DNA of 33,459 bases from Bacteroidales bacterium (GTDB taxonomy: Bacteria; Bacteroidota; Bacteroidia; Bacteroidales; FEN-979), in NCBI GenBank assembly GCA_028706295.1, contig JAQWBQ010000005.1, forward strand, positions 75,395 to 108,853, given 5' to 3'. Numbering within the stretch: the stretch's first letter is position 1; each line of letters begins with the position of its first letter. Below are positions 1 through 8,608 of this stretch, one piece after another. A program made the position numbers and the translations under genes. The notes below the pieces were generated by a model, which was given only the letters and a program-made list of their open reading frames with translations, did not search any database and was not told the origin of the DNA.

Positions 1-2183
1 TTGTTGTCCGGACGGGTGATGAAGAACTTCCCGGCAGGATTGCTGATTCAGTTCAGACCGCCTATTTCGAGAGTCTGGGATCCTGCATGCTGGAAGTCCG
101 TGGCAGGGATACTTTCCGAAAGATCTTTTCAAACCGGTTTGAAGCTGACGGGATGGTTTTTGAGGAGCCGACAGAGAATCTTTTCAGTTTCAACAATCCA
201 TATGGGGCTTGTAAAACCTGTGAAGGATTCGGCAGCATCATCGGTATTGATGAGGATCTGGTCATCCCGAACAAAGGTTTATCGGTTTATGAAGATGCCA
301 TAGCATGCTGGCGCGGGGAAAAAATGAGCGAGTGGAAGAACGAACTGGTTTTGAATGCCTATAAATTCGGGTTTCCGATTCACAAGCCTGTTTTTGAACT
401 GACCGAAGATCAACTTGCGTTACTATGGACCGGGAATGACCATTTTCATGGCTTGAATGAGTTTTTTCAATACATCGAAAGTCAGAATTACAAGATCCAG
501 TACCGGGTTATGATGTCGCGGTACCGTGGCAAGACCACCTGTCCTGATTGCAAAGGAACCCGGTTGCGAAAGGATGCATCCTATGTAAAAGTGGGCGGGA
601 AATCCATCAGCGAGTTGGTGCTCACACCCGTGGATCAGCTCACCCACTTTTTCAGGAATCTGAAACTCAGTGATTACGAAATGGCCGTTTCTCGTCGGCT
701 TCTCACAGAGATCGGGAACCGCCTGGAAGTATTGACCGAGGTCGGATTGGGATATCTTACCCTGAACCGGCTTTCATCAACCCTGTCGGGAGGGGAGTCG
801 CAGCGTATCAATCTGACGACAGCGCTGGGCAGCAATCTTGTCGGATCCATGTACATCCTCGATGAGCCGAGTATCGGGCTTCACCCCCGCGATACCCAGC
901 GGCTTATCAAAGTACTCCTGCGTTTGAGGGATCTGGGCAACACCGTCATTGTTGTAGAACACGATGAGGAGATCATCAGGGCAGCAGATCAGATTATCGA
1001 TATCGGGCCGATGGCCGGAAGTCAGGGGGGAGAAGTTGTATTTCAGGGCGATTTCAGGACCCTGAACAAGGAGACACAGAGTTTGACAGGAAAATATCTG
1101 AACCACATTCTTCAGATCGAGGTACCGGCTCAAAGAAGAACCTGGAAGGAGTTTATTGCCATAAACGGAGCCCGGGAGAACAATCTGAAAAACCTGAATA
1201 TAAAGATTCCCCTGCACATATTCACTGTGATCACGGGGGTAAGCGGATCAGGCAAGACATCCCTGGTAAAAAGGATCCTCTACCCTTCCCTGAAAAAGAT
1301 CCATGGAGGATTTGGTGAAAAGACCGGAAAATTTGATCATCTCGGAGGGGATCTCAACCGGATCGGTTCGGTTGAACTGATCGACCAGAATCCGATCGGG
1401 CGTTCATCCAGATCCAACCCGGCCACCTATGTCAAAGCATTCGACGAGATCAGAGATCTGATGGCCGACCAGCAACTGGCAAAAGTCAGGGGGTATAAAC
1501 CGGGATTTTTTTCATTTAATATTCCCGGGGGAAGGTGCGATGAATGCGAAGGAGAAGGGGTAGTCAAGATCGAAATGCAGTTTATGGCCGATTTGTATCT
1601 GACCTGCGACAGTTGTAAGGGAAAGCGTTTCAGGGATGAGGTTTTAGATATAAAATACCGTGAAAAAAACGTGGTTGACATCCTGAATATGACGGTTGAC
1701 GAAGCGATTGCATTCTTCAGGCATGATGGCAAGTCCCCGGCACATGAGAAACACATACTGGCCAGGCTTATTCCGTTACAGGATGTCGGACTGGGTTACC
1801 TGCGGCTGGGTCAATCTTCATCGACTCTTTCAGGTGGTGAAGCCCAAAGAATCAAGCTTGCTTTTTTTCTGACAAAAGGCACCACGGATAAACCGACCCT
1901 TTTTATCTTCGACGAACCCACGACGGGGCTTCATGTTCATGACATCCATAAACTTCTCATCGCTTTTGAATCCCTTATCGCGAATGGTCACAGCATCCTG
2001 GTTATTGAGCATAACCCCGAGGTTATCAAGTGTGCCGACTGGGTCATCGATCTCGGTAAAGAGGGTGGGGAATCGGGAGGAAATATCGTTTTTGAAGGAA
2101 CGCCTGAAGGACTTGCCGCCTGCGAAGCGTCCTACACGGGACAGTTTCTAAGGGAGAAGGTGGGAAAGACAATGGACAATTGA
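1..2183 (+). CDS. uvrA: Excinuclease ABC subunit A (UvrA) paralogue, 5'-truncated by window edge
   Basis: UvrA is the damage-sensing ABC-type ATPase of nucleotide excision repair and loads UvrB onto damaged DNA. The reading frame is open from base 3 with no upstream stop, so the N-terminus, with the first Walker A, lies outside the window. Visible in order: LFSFNNPYGACKTC (zinc module), CPDCKGTRL, first ABC signature STLSGGESQRINL (about nt 777-815), second Walker A GVSGSGKTS (about nt 1236-1262), second zinc finger with CDEC and CDSC, second signature STLSGGEAQRIKLA (about nt 1821-1862) and Walker B LFIFDEPTTGLH. The last residues MDN and the stop come from a dispersed intergenic repeat. The first CxxC pair of the E. 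coli first zinc module is replaced (NRFEADGMVF), so this is more likely the second Bacteroidota UvrA form than a close E. coli-type UvrA. The family is secure; orthology to the housekeeping copy is not. Confidence 0.93.
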   Translation, partial: VVRTGDEELPGRIADSVQTAYFESLGSCMLEVRGRDTFRKIFSNRFEADGMVFEEPTENLFSFNNPYGACKTCEGFGSIIGIDEDLVIPNKGLSVYEDAIACWRGEKMSEWKNELVLNAYKFGFPIHKPVFELTEDQLALLWTGNDHFHGLNEFFQYIESQNYKIQYRVMMSRYRGKTTCPDCKGTRLRKDASYVKVGGKSISELVLTPVDQLTHFFRNLKLSDYEMAVSRRLLTEIGNRLEVLTEVGLGYLTLNRLSSTLSGGESQRINLTTALGSNLVGSMYILDEPSIGLHPRDTQRLIKVLLRLRDLGNTVIVVEHDEEIIRAADQIIDIGPMAGSQGGEVVFQGDFRTLNKETQSLTGKYLNHILQIEVPAQRRTWKEFIAINGARENNLKNLNIKIPLHIFTVITGVSGSGKTSLVKRILYPSLKKIHGGFGEKTGKFDHLGGDLNRIGSVELIDQNPIGRSSRSNPATYVKAFDEIRDLMADQQLAKVRGYKPGFFSFNIPGGRCDECEGEGVVKIEMQFMADLYLTCDSCKGKRFRDEVLDIKYREKNVVDILNMTVDEAIAFFRHDGKSPAHEKHILARLIPLQDVGLGYLRLGQSSSTLSGGEAQRIKLAFFLTKGTTDKPTLFIFDEPTTGLHVHDIHKLLIAFESLIANGHSILVIEHNPEVIKCADWVIDLGKEGGESGGNIVFEGTPEGLAACEASYTGQFLREKVGKTMDN

Positions 2184-2236
2184 AAATTGAAAATGGACAA
2201 TTGAAAATGGAAAACGGAAAATTGAAAATGGAAAAA
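2174..2236. repeat. Heptamer array (nine 7-bp units) overlapping the uvrA stop codon
   Basis: Nine consecutive 7-base units in exact register: GGACAAT, TGAAAAT, TGAAAAT, GGACAAT, TGAAAAT, GGAAAAC, GGAAAAT, TGAAAAT, GGAAAAA. The array begins inside uvrA; the uvrA TGA (2181-2183) is the first three bases of the second unit. Similar 7-base arrays lie in other spacers of the window. No protein or RNA gene is apparent in it. The function is unknown. Confidence 0.85.
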
Positions 2237-2248
2237 ATTCAATAAAAA

Positions 2249-2334
<86 letters not shown>

Positions 2335-2351
2335 TTAAATAACAGTTACTT

Positions 2352-3710
2352 ATGAAAAGCATAAACCCCGCTACCGGCGTTATGATCGAGGAATATTCGG
2401 AACACACACCCGAAGAGGTTTCCCGGATCATCGACCAGGTTCATGATACCTGGTTGTTATGGAAGGAGACTTCATTTGATGAACGGGCGGCAATGATGAA
2501 AAATGCAGCCAATATCCTGCGTTCACGAAAAGAGGAGTATGCCCGGCTGATGACCCTTGAGATGGGTAAGCTGTTCCGTGAATCGGTTTCTGAAATCGAA
2601 AAATGTGCCTGGGTTTGCGAGTATTATGCCGACCATGCTGCGCACATCCTTCAGGATGAGATGGTCGTAACCGATGCTGCAAAGAGTTTCATAGCTTTTC
2701 AGCCATTGGGGGTTGTACTGGCCGTAATGCCCTGGAATTTCCCGTTCTGGCAGGTTTTCCGTTTTGCCGCACCTGCCTTGATGGCAGGAAATGGCGCCGT
2801 GTTGAAACATGCCTCCAATGTTCCCGGATGTGCTTTAGCCATTGAAAAGATTTTCCAGCTAGCCGGGTTCCCGGAATATATCTTTCGGACGTTGATGATC
2901 CCTTCACGGGATGTGGAGGCAGTTGTAAGCCACCCGCGTATTGCAGCAGTAACGCTTACCGGAAGTGAGCAAGCCGGAAGCCAGGTAGCTGCTGCAGCAG
3001 GCCGGTGCATCAAAAAGACGGTTCTGGAGCTGGGAGGTTCTGATGCCTTTATCGTGTTGGATGACGCCGACCTGGTTGCTGCCGTAAAAACAGCGGTTAC
3101 CGCAAGGATGCTCAACCAGGGCCAGAGTTGCATTGCCGCTAAACGATTCATTGTTGTGAATTCGGTTGCACGGGAGTTCGAACAGGCTTTAAAATCGGAA
3201 ATGGAGCGGCTTTTAGCCGGCGATCCGATGGATGCGTCGATCCAGGTGGCGCCCCTGGCACGCCCCGATCTTGTGGATGATATTGAAAGGCAGGTCAATG
3301 AATCGGTACAATCGGGAGCCAGGCTTGTTTTAGGAGGGAAAAGGATTTCCCGTCCCGGATTTTATTTTGAACCCACGATACTGGCCGATGTCAAAAAAGG
3401 GATGGCTGTATTATCCCAGGAGACATTCGGGCCTGTGGCTGTTATTATAACGGTTGCTGATGAGCAAGAGGCCATTGATACAGCCAATGATTCGGAGTAC
3501 GGGCTTGGTGGCTGTGTCTGGACCCGGAACCCTGAGCGTGGTGAAAGGATTGCCAGGAAAGTATCCACAGGAGCTATGTTTGTTAACGGGATGACCAAAT
3601 CGGATCCCCGGATCCCTTTCGGAGGCATTAAAAAGTCGGGGTACGGCCTGGAATTGGGTTCATACGGCATCAAAGAATTTGTGAATTGCAAGACCATTTG
3701 GATATCATAA
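2352..3710 (+). CDS. NAD(P)-dependent aldehyde dehydrogenase, succinate-semialdehyde dehydrogenase (Sad/YneI) type
   Basis: Predicted cytoplasmic oxidation of an aldehyde, probably succinate semialdehyde, to the acid with NAD(P). The 452-residue protein spans the whole aldehyde dehydrogenase fold: the MPWNFPFW motif with Asn129, the cofactor-binding segment GNGAVLKHASNVPGCAL (about 146-162), TLTGSEQAG (201-209), the general base Glu226 in LELGGSD, and catalytic Cys260 in GQSCIAAKRF. The C-terminal part carries SQETFGPVAVI and FGGIKKSGYGLELG. The KHASNVPGCALAIE stretch is characteristic of the Sad/YneI branch, whose length (about 460) fits. It appears monocistronic: behind it lies the TCAA microsatellite, and ahead the flippase starts after 28 bases. 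Aldehyde dehydrogenase is certain; the substrate is inferred. Confidence 0.92.
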   Translation: MKSINPATGVMIEEYSEHTPEEVSRIIDQVHDTWLLWKETSFDERAAMMKNAANILRSRKEEYARLMTLEMGKLFRESVSEIEKCAWVCEYYADHAAHILQDEMVVTDAAKSFIAFQPLGVVLAVMPWNFPFWQVFRFAAPALMAGNGAVLKHASNVPGCALAIEKIFQLAGFPEYIFRTLMIPSRDVEAVVSHPRIAAVTLTGSEQAGSQVAAAAGRCIKKTVLELGGSDAFIVLDDADLVAAVKTAVTARMLNQGQSCIAAKRFIVVNSVAREFEQALKSEMERLLAGDPMDASIQVAPLARPDLVDDIERQVNESVQSGARLVLGGKRISRPGFYFEPTILADVKKGMAVLSQETFGPVAVIITVADEQEAIDTANDSEYGLGGCVWTRNPERGERIARKVSTGAMFVNGMTKSDPRIPFGGIKKSGYGLELGSYGIKEFVNCKTIWIS

Positions 3711-3738
3711 ATTCCAACTTCTGACGCTCCCGATAATC

Positions 3739-5016
3739 ATGCTGCGCTACCTTAAAACGAGATCGGATTTTCATAAAGATGCCTTAAAACTGGTTGTCGG
3801 AACCGGCGTTGCCCAAGCCATAACGTTTTTATTGTCACCGTTAATCTACCGGTTATATCCTCCCGAAGAGATGGGGATTTTTGCCTTTTTTATCTCCATC
3901 ATCGGCGGGTTCAGTCTTATCGGGACACTTCGTTACGAATTGGCCGTCATGCTGCCTGCAAAGGACCGGGAGGCCGCTGATATGGCATTGATCTCGTTGA
4001 TCGTTGCCGGGGTTATAAGTCTGTTATTGGCAATGATCCTTGCATTTACCGGGCTGTTTCGAATGCCGGGTGTCATCGGAAGTACGATTTTCGGTCATTG
4101 GAAGTACATTCTTCCTGTGATGGTGTTTCTGATTTGTGCCGGAAATATTTTTCAGAATTGGTTCAACCGAAAGCGGGAATACAGGACGCTTGCTGCCTCC
4201 AAGATCATCAATTCACTTGGGAATAATATGGTAACACTCCTTCTTGGTTTTGCAGGGTTCGGAGCATGGGGGCTTGTCGCGGGCAATTTTGCAGGACTGG
4301 CACTTTTAAATGTCTTCTTTGTTGCAGGACTTATAATACGGCATAAGGACGCCGTGAGAAACGCCAACACTTCACAAGGAAAAACCCTGATCCGCCGTTA
4401 CAAGGACCTGCCGCTTTCGAATACTCCGCAAATGCTGGTTGAGCTGGTACAATTGTACGGGGTGATATACCTTCTCCAGGCTTTCTATTCGCCCGAAACC
4501 GTAGGTTTATATTCGCTCTCGCAACGACTTCTTCAAGCCCCCCTGTGGCTTATCGGCACTTCGCTTGGACAGGTTTTCTATAAAGATGCATCCGAAAAGC
4601 ATCAATCGGATGGAAATATCCGGGAGATCGTATTGAAAACCATACGGATTGCCTTTATGGTTGCCTTGCCGATCCTCCTTGTTCTGCTTTTTGCCGGACC
4701 ATGGCTGATCGGGTTGATTTTCGGAAAAGTGTGGACCGAAGCAGGGCAAATTGCCCGTATCCTGGCGCCCATGATGTTTTTTGATTTCATCAGGTATACG
4801 ATTGCACAAACCCCGCTGATCATTGGTAAAACAAAACAGATGTTCCACATTTCCATTGCGGGGGTGCTGTTGATGGTTCTCTCCATTTCAACGGGCGGAC
4901 TGTTATTCCATGATTCCCATACCGGATTTCTCCTTTACGCAATCCTTCTTAGCGGGTACTCTGTCGGGGTCATTTTATGGATCGTTTCATCAGTTAAAAA
5001 AATGAACCTGTTGTGA
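3739..5016 (+). CDS. Polysaccharide flippase / O-antigen transporter-like membrane protein (Wzx/MOP superfamily)
   Basis: Predicted inner-membrane protein of 425 residues with roughly 12 hydrophobic segments, the first beginning near residue 18 after a short basic N-terminus. It includes the family-typical early stretch LLSPLIYRLYPPEEMGIFAFFISI and an FQNWFNRKREYRTLAASKI loop (about 139-157). In this superfamily such proteins move lipid-linked oligosaccharides across the cytoplasmic membrane. It heads a cassette: its TGA overlaps the GTG start of the next glycosyltransferase by four bases, which suggests translational coupling. No Wzy polymerase or chain-length regulator is seen in the window. 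The lipid-linked substrate is therefore inferred from the two linked glycosyltransferases. Start ATG 3739 gives a normal family N-terminus. Confidence 0.85.
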   Translation: MLRYLKTRSDFHKDALKLVVGTGVAQAITFLLSPLIYRLYPPEEMGIFAFFISIIGGFSLIGTLRYELAVMLPAKDREAADMALISLIVAGVISLLLAMILAFTGLFRMPGVIGSTIFGHWKYILPVMVFLICAGNIFQNWFNRKREYRTLAASKIINSLGNNMVTLLLGFAGFGAWGLVAGNFAGLALLNVFFVAGLIIRHKDAVRNANTSQGKTLIRRYKDLPLSNTPQMLVELVQLYGVIYLLQAFYSPETVGLYSLSQRLLQAPLWLIGTSLGQVFYKDASEKHQSDGNIREIVLKTIRIAFMVALPILLVLLFAGPWLIGLIFGKVWTEAGQIARILAPMMFFDFIRYTIAQTPLIIGKTKQMFHISIAGVLLMVLSISTGGLLFHDSHTGFLLYAILLSGYSVGVILWIVSSVKKMNLL

Positions 5017-5834
5017 TCAGCATCATCATTGTCAATTATAATTCCGGGGAGTTGCTCCGCAATTGTGTGGCAAGTATCCAAAAGCACCTTAACCAGCCGT
5101 GCGAGATCATCATTTACGATAACCATTCTGATGACGGATCTCTTGAATTGCTTCAGTCAATGAATGGTGACCACGGCCGGATCCGGATCGTCAGAGGTGA
5201 ACAAAATCTTGGATTTGCGAAGGCAAACAACCGGGCTGTTGAATATGCAAAAGGTTTTTTTTATCATTTTCTGAACCCGGATATGGTGATCAACCCGTCG
5301 TTAAACGCGGATTATGAAGAGATCCTTCGGACAGGTAAAAAAGCAATATTTGTAAATCCCCTGGCCGATGACACCGGAAAAGTTTTAAAGAACCGCCATC
5401 TTGTGCCCCGTGTGAACAACATTATCAGGCGCATGCTCGGATCGCGCAGGGTTGCTTACTGGAATCTGGGCGCCAGTGTGATCATTCACCGCGATGCCTT
5501 CAAAGCGATGGGCGGTTGGCCCGAGGAATATTTTATGTACGCGGAGGATCTGGATTTTTTCTACACTGCATTCCGGAAAAGCATCCCGGTGGAGTACCTT
5601 AAAACGCCGCTGATTCATATCGGCAAAGGAGTGACCCATAAGATATGGAGTGAACGTGAGCGCGCTGCTATCATTGAACAGTCATTCTGCAAATTTTACG
5701 GAAAGTATCATGCGGGTTGGGAATACCTGATAATCCGGCCTGTACAACTGTTTTATATTTTATTTAACGAGACCGGTTCCTTTCTTTTATATTTTCAGAC
5801 CTTTGTCAAAACCCTTTTCAAAACCAGGAGTTGA
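5013..5834 (+). CDS. Glycosyltransferase family 2 (rhamnosyltransferase-like)
   Basis: A 273-residue GT-A fold enzyme that probably adds a nucleotide-activated sugar to a lipid-linked glycan on the cytoplasmic side of the inner membrane. It begins MISIIIVNYNSGELL, has the nucleotide-binding YDNHSDDGS (35-43), then NLGFAKANNRAVEYAKG followed by FLNPDMVI, which takes the place of the DxD metal site (Asp90) as in WbbL-like enzymes. Further on are FMYAEDLDFFYTAFRKS, the acceptor/base region, and a C-terminal hydrophobic stretch. The start is GTG at 5013, overlapping the flippase stop (GTGA, 5013-5016). There is no room for an independent ribosome site, so coupled translation is likely. Family is confident; donor and acceptor are unknown. 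Confidence 0.88.
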   Translation: MISIIIVNYNSGELLRNCVASIQKHLNQPCEIIIYDNHSDDGSLELLQSMNGDHGRIRIVRGEQNLGFAKANNRAVEYAKGFFYHFLNPDMVINPSLNADYEEILRTGKKAIFVNPLADDTGKVLKNRHLVPRVNNIIRRMLGSRRVAYWNLGASVIIHRDAFKAMGGWPEEYFMYAEDLDFFYTAFRKSIPVEYLKTPLIHIGKGVTHKIWSERERAAIIEQSFCKFYGKYHAGWEYLIIRPVQLFYILFNETGSFLLYFQTFVKTLFKTRS

Positions 5835-6937
5835 GAGTTCTTTTGCTTTCGGATATCAATTCGGCTCATACACGAAGATGGGCTATTTCTCTGCAAAACA
5901 GCGGGATCGAAACCGGAATATTCAGTCTCCTGCCTCCCGAAACGATTGAATTGGAATACCTGGGTATTAAAATCTGGCATCCGGGATTGTTCCGAAAAGG
6001 GATCTCCGATTCCGGTTTAATCCGGAAAGCAGGTTATCTGAAGGCAGCGGGTTTTGTCAGAAGGTGTATTGACCAGTTTAAACCCGATATCCTGCATGCC
6101 CACTATGCATCGAGTTACGGATTGCTGGCGTCGGTTAGCCATTTTCATCCATTTTTCCTTACCGTTTGGGGATCAGATGTATTTGATTTTCCGAAATCCT
6201 CCCTGTTGGGAAAGGCCATATTGAAATACAATTTCCGGAAAGCTGACCGGATTTTTTCGACCGGCAGGATTCTGGCAACGGAAGCCCGAAAATATACCAG
6301 AAAGGAAATCGGGCTCATTCCCTTCGGTGTCGATACCCAAAAGTTTGCCCCGCCTCCACCGGCTGGCCCTGAAGGCCGGGAGGTCATCATGATCGGTACC
6401 ATTAAGGCGCTGGAAGCGATCTATGGCATCGATGATCTGATAAAATCGTTCGCAGTCTTATGTGACAAAATGCCCGGGAGGGCGCTCAGGTTGACCATTG
6501 CCGGCACGGGTACCGGGGAAAAGTCGCTCAAAGCGCTCACCGGGAATCTCAATCTGAGCCATCTGGTAACCTTTACTGGAAAGATACCACATGATCAAGT
6601 TCCCGGGTTGCTCCGCACCTTCGATATCTTCATGAATCTTTCGAAACATGAGAGTTTTGGAGTTTCGGTGCTGGAAGCATCTGCCTGCGGAATTCCGGTT
6701 GTGGCAACCCAAACCGGAGGGCTTGCCGAAGTCATCGAAGACCATGAAACCGGGATCCTGGTGCCGGTAGGTGATCCGGAAAGAGCCGCACAGGCTGCTG
6801 AACAGCTTATTGCCGATCCGGCGCTCAGGGAACTCATGGGGCGTAAGGGCCGGGAGCGGGTCATTCAACTTTTTGACTGGAAATCAAACGTTGATACCAT
6901 GATTCGGGAGTATCAGGAAATTTACCGGGGCACCTGA
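5831..6937 (+). CDS. Glycosyltransferase family 4 (GT-B fold)
   Basis: A 368-residue retaining glycosyltransferase, probably in the same surface-glycan pathway. The N-terminal Rossmann half starts MRVLLLSDINSAHTRRWA and contains LHAHYASSYGLLA and TVWGSDVFDFP. The C-terminal half has IPFGVDTQKF, the linker IGTIKALEAIYGIDDLI and the family EX7E pair Glu274/Glu282 in ESFGVSVLEASACG, then GGLAEVIEDHETGILVP. The start is TTG at 5831, overlapping the TGA of the GT2 gene (TTGA, 5831-5834). The conserved MRxLLLSD N-terminus supports this rare start over any downstream ATG. It is the last gene of the three-gene cassette; Lgt follows after 68 bases. Donor sugar is unknown. Confidence 0.9.
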   Translation: MRVLLLSDINSAHTRRWAISLQNSGIETGIFSLLPPETIELEYLGIKIWHPGLFRKGISDSGLIRKAGYLKAAGFVRRCIDQFKPDILHAHYASSYGLLASVSHFHPFFLTVWGSDVFDFPKSSLLGKAILKYNFRKADRIFSTGRILATEARKYTRKEIGLIPFGVDTQKFAPPPPAGPEGREVIMIGTIKALEAIYGIDDLIKSFAVLCDKMPGRALRLTIAGTGTGEKSLKALTGNLNLSHLVTFTGKIPHDQVPGLLRTFDIFMNLSKHESFGVSVLEASACGIPVVATQTGGLAEVIEDHETGILVPVGDPERAAQAAEQLIADPALRELMGRKGRERVIQLFDWKSNVDTMIREYQEIYRGT

Positions 6938-7005
6938 TCCGGAAATTGAAACATAAAGGCCTCTCTGAATTTTCCTTTCTGATCCGTTGATAGAACTCAT
7001 ATATA

Positions 7006-8169
7006 ATGTTCCCGAAGATTTCAGACCTGATCAATTTTATTACCGGCAGCCGGATTGATCTTCCTTTTCAGACCTATGGTTTCATGCTGGTGCTCGCCTT
7101 TATCTCGGGCGGGATGGTGCTCAGAAGCGAATTAAAGCGAAAAGAAAGAGCGGGATTGCTTGCTTCCAGGGTCCGTTTCACTGATCCCTCGCGGCCTGGA
7201 AGCTGGATCCTAATCATTTTTCAGGGAATCCTTGTTTCGGTCATACTTTGGAAATCGGCGGGGATTGTAATGGAGTACAGCCGGTTTACATCAAATCCGG
7301 GAAAATTTATCTTTTCTTCATCCGGCAGCATACCGGTGTTAATTCTTACGGCTATCATCTACCTGGTTCTGATGTTTTACAGGTACCGGGTACTTAGATC
7401 TTCCCGTGGGCGACCCGTGGAAGAAACCATTCATCCGTACCAGAACACCTGGGGTATCCTGATCGTGGCCCTGGTATCGGCTATTGTCGGATCAAAGTTG
7501 TTTGATATACTTGATAATATTGAGATTTTTTTAAGAGATCCCGTGCAAAGCCTCCTTTCATTCAGTGGTTTCGCCTTTCTCGGAGGACTGGTTTCCACAA
7601 TCATTGCCCTCATCCTGTATATGCGGGTGGTAAAGCTTGACTGGAATCAGGTGATTGACTGTTCAGCCCCTGCCATTTTGATCGGGTACGCGATCGGGAG
7701 AATGGGTTGTCACCTTTCGGGCGACGGCTGCTGGGGGGTTATCAATACATTCGCCCAACCGGAATGGCTGACCTGGTTGCCCGATTGGACCTGGGCTTTC
7801 AGATATCCACATAATGTCATAAACCAGGGAATTCCGATCCCCGGATGTGGTGGCCCTCATTGCAGGATTCTCGCGGAACCGGTTTTCCCGACAGCATTAT
7901 ACGAATCGTTGTATTCGTTATTTGCATTTGGACTGGTCTGGAGTTTGCGAAAACGAATCAAGGCGCCTGTCGTGCTTTTCGGACTTTTTCTGGTAATTCA
8001 CGGAACCGGGCGTTTTCTCGTTGAGCAGATCAGGATAAACAAGCAGTACGACCTGTTTGGTTTATTACTTTCACAAGCCGAAATAATTTCAGTAGGGCTG
8101 ATCCTTGCCGGTATATCTGTAATGCTCTATTACCGCCGCCTGGGCAAAAATACCCCTAAGCCCCGGTAG
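7006..8169 (+). CDS. lgt: Prolipoprotein diacylglyceryl transferase, enlarged form
   Basis: Lgt transfers diacylglycerol from phosphatidylglycerol to the lipobox cysteine of prelipoproteins in the inner membrane. Family landmarks: FQTYGFMLVLAF with Tyr24, GSKLFDIL (162-169), the signature GRMGCHLSGDGCWG with Arg232, TALYESLYSLF (296-306) and GTGRFLVEQIR with Arg336. The protein is 387 residues, about 100 longer than E. coli Lgt. The excess is an insertion at about residues 50-145 between the first conserved helix and the core, and it contains two more hydrophobic segments (about 68-88 and 108-128). At the position of the E. coli essential His103 there is Leu192 (GFAFLGGL). The GRMGC...SGDG block is the form I know from Bacteroidota. 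Function is likely, but the altered residue makes it slightly less than certain. Confidence 0.87.
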   Translation: MFPKISDLINFITGSRIDLPFQTYGFMLVLAFISGGMVLRSELKRKERAGLLASRVRFTDPSRPGSWILIIFQGILVSVILWKSAGIVMEYSRFTSNPGKFIFSSSGSIPVLILTAIIYLVLMFYRYRVLRSSRGRPVEETIHPYQNTWGILIVALVSAIVGSKLFDILDNIEIFLRDPVQSLLSFSGFAFLGGLVSTIIALILYMRVVKLDWNQVIDCSAPAILIGYAIGRMGCHLSGDGCWGVINTFAQPEWLTWLPDWTWAFRYPHNVINQGIPIPGCGGPHCRILAEPVFPTALYESLYSLFAFGLVWSLRKRIKAPVVLFGLFLVIHGTGRFLVEQIRINKQYDLFGLLLSQAEIISVGLILAGISVMLYYRRLGKNTPKPR

Positions 8170-8219
8170 TCACATCCCCGCCTCCTTCCTCCATCCCCCA
8201 TTCAACAATCCACCAATTC

Positions 8220-8428
8220 CACCATGTCACCATATAACCATTTCACAACATCACCACGACGCTATTACATCAATTTCACCATTCCATCAATGTTACCTTC
8301 AACCATCCGCTAATTTCACCATATCACTATGTCACCATCTCACCATGTAACCATATCACTACATCACTTCATCACTATGTCACTATATCACCATGCCACC
8401 ATCTCACCAGATCACCACGACGCCATTC
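8220..8428. repeat. Degenerate octamer array, consensus CACCATNT
   Basis: The long spacer 8170-8608 holds no credible gene. From 8317 to 8428 fourteen 8-base units run without a single phase slip (CACCATAT, CACTATGT, CACCATCT, CACCATGT, AACCATAT and so on). An earlier block at 8220-8267 has six more units, joined by a less regular stretch. A 13-base word, ATCACCACGACGC, occurs at 8250-8262 and 8411-8423. The strict period of 8 does not fit coding use. Role unknown; it separates lgt from the T9SS protein gene. Confidence 0.88.
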
Positions 8429-8543
8429 CATCTTATCACCCCTTCAACCATTCTTTCAAATAAATCCCGCCCTTCTTGTAACCGGTCTAAATAATAATTG
8501 TATAATCTTTTCAACATGACCATTCATCCGGTTCGATTTGTAG

Positions 8544-8551
8544 TATATTTG
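8544..8551 (+). promoter_or_regulatory. Bacteroidota-type -7 promoter element
   Basis: TATATTTG matches the Bacteroidota -7 consensus TAnnTTTG and is followed by GCA, a common context. It lies 57 bases before the ATG at 8609, leaving a leader of about 50 bases. No convincing -33 TTTG is seen 19-21 bases upstream, so this rests on the -7 box alone. Confidence 0.5.
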
Positions 8552-8608
8552 CATTCTATGTTCATATGTCTGAACATTTGCACAAAGTAACCCTTAAAAC
8601 CCAACAAA

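Noticed and set aside
8220-8428. CRISPR array or tandem protein-coding repeat
   Set aside because: There are no long repeats separated by unique spacers, and the 8-base period is not a multiple of three; no start or open frame spans it.
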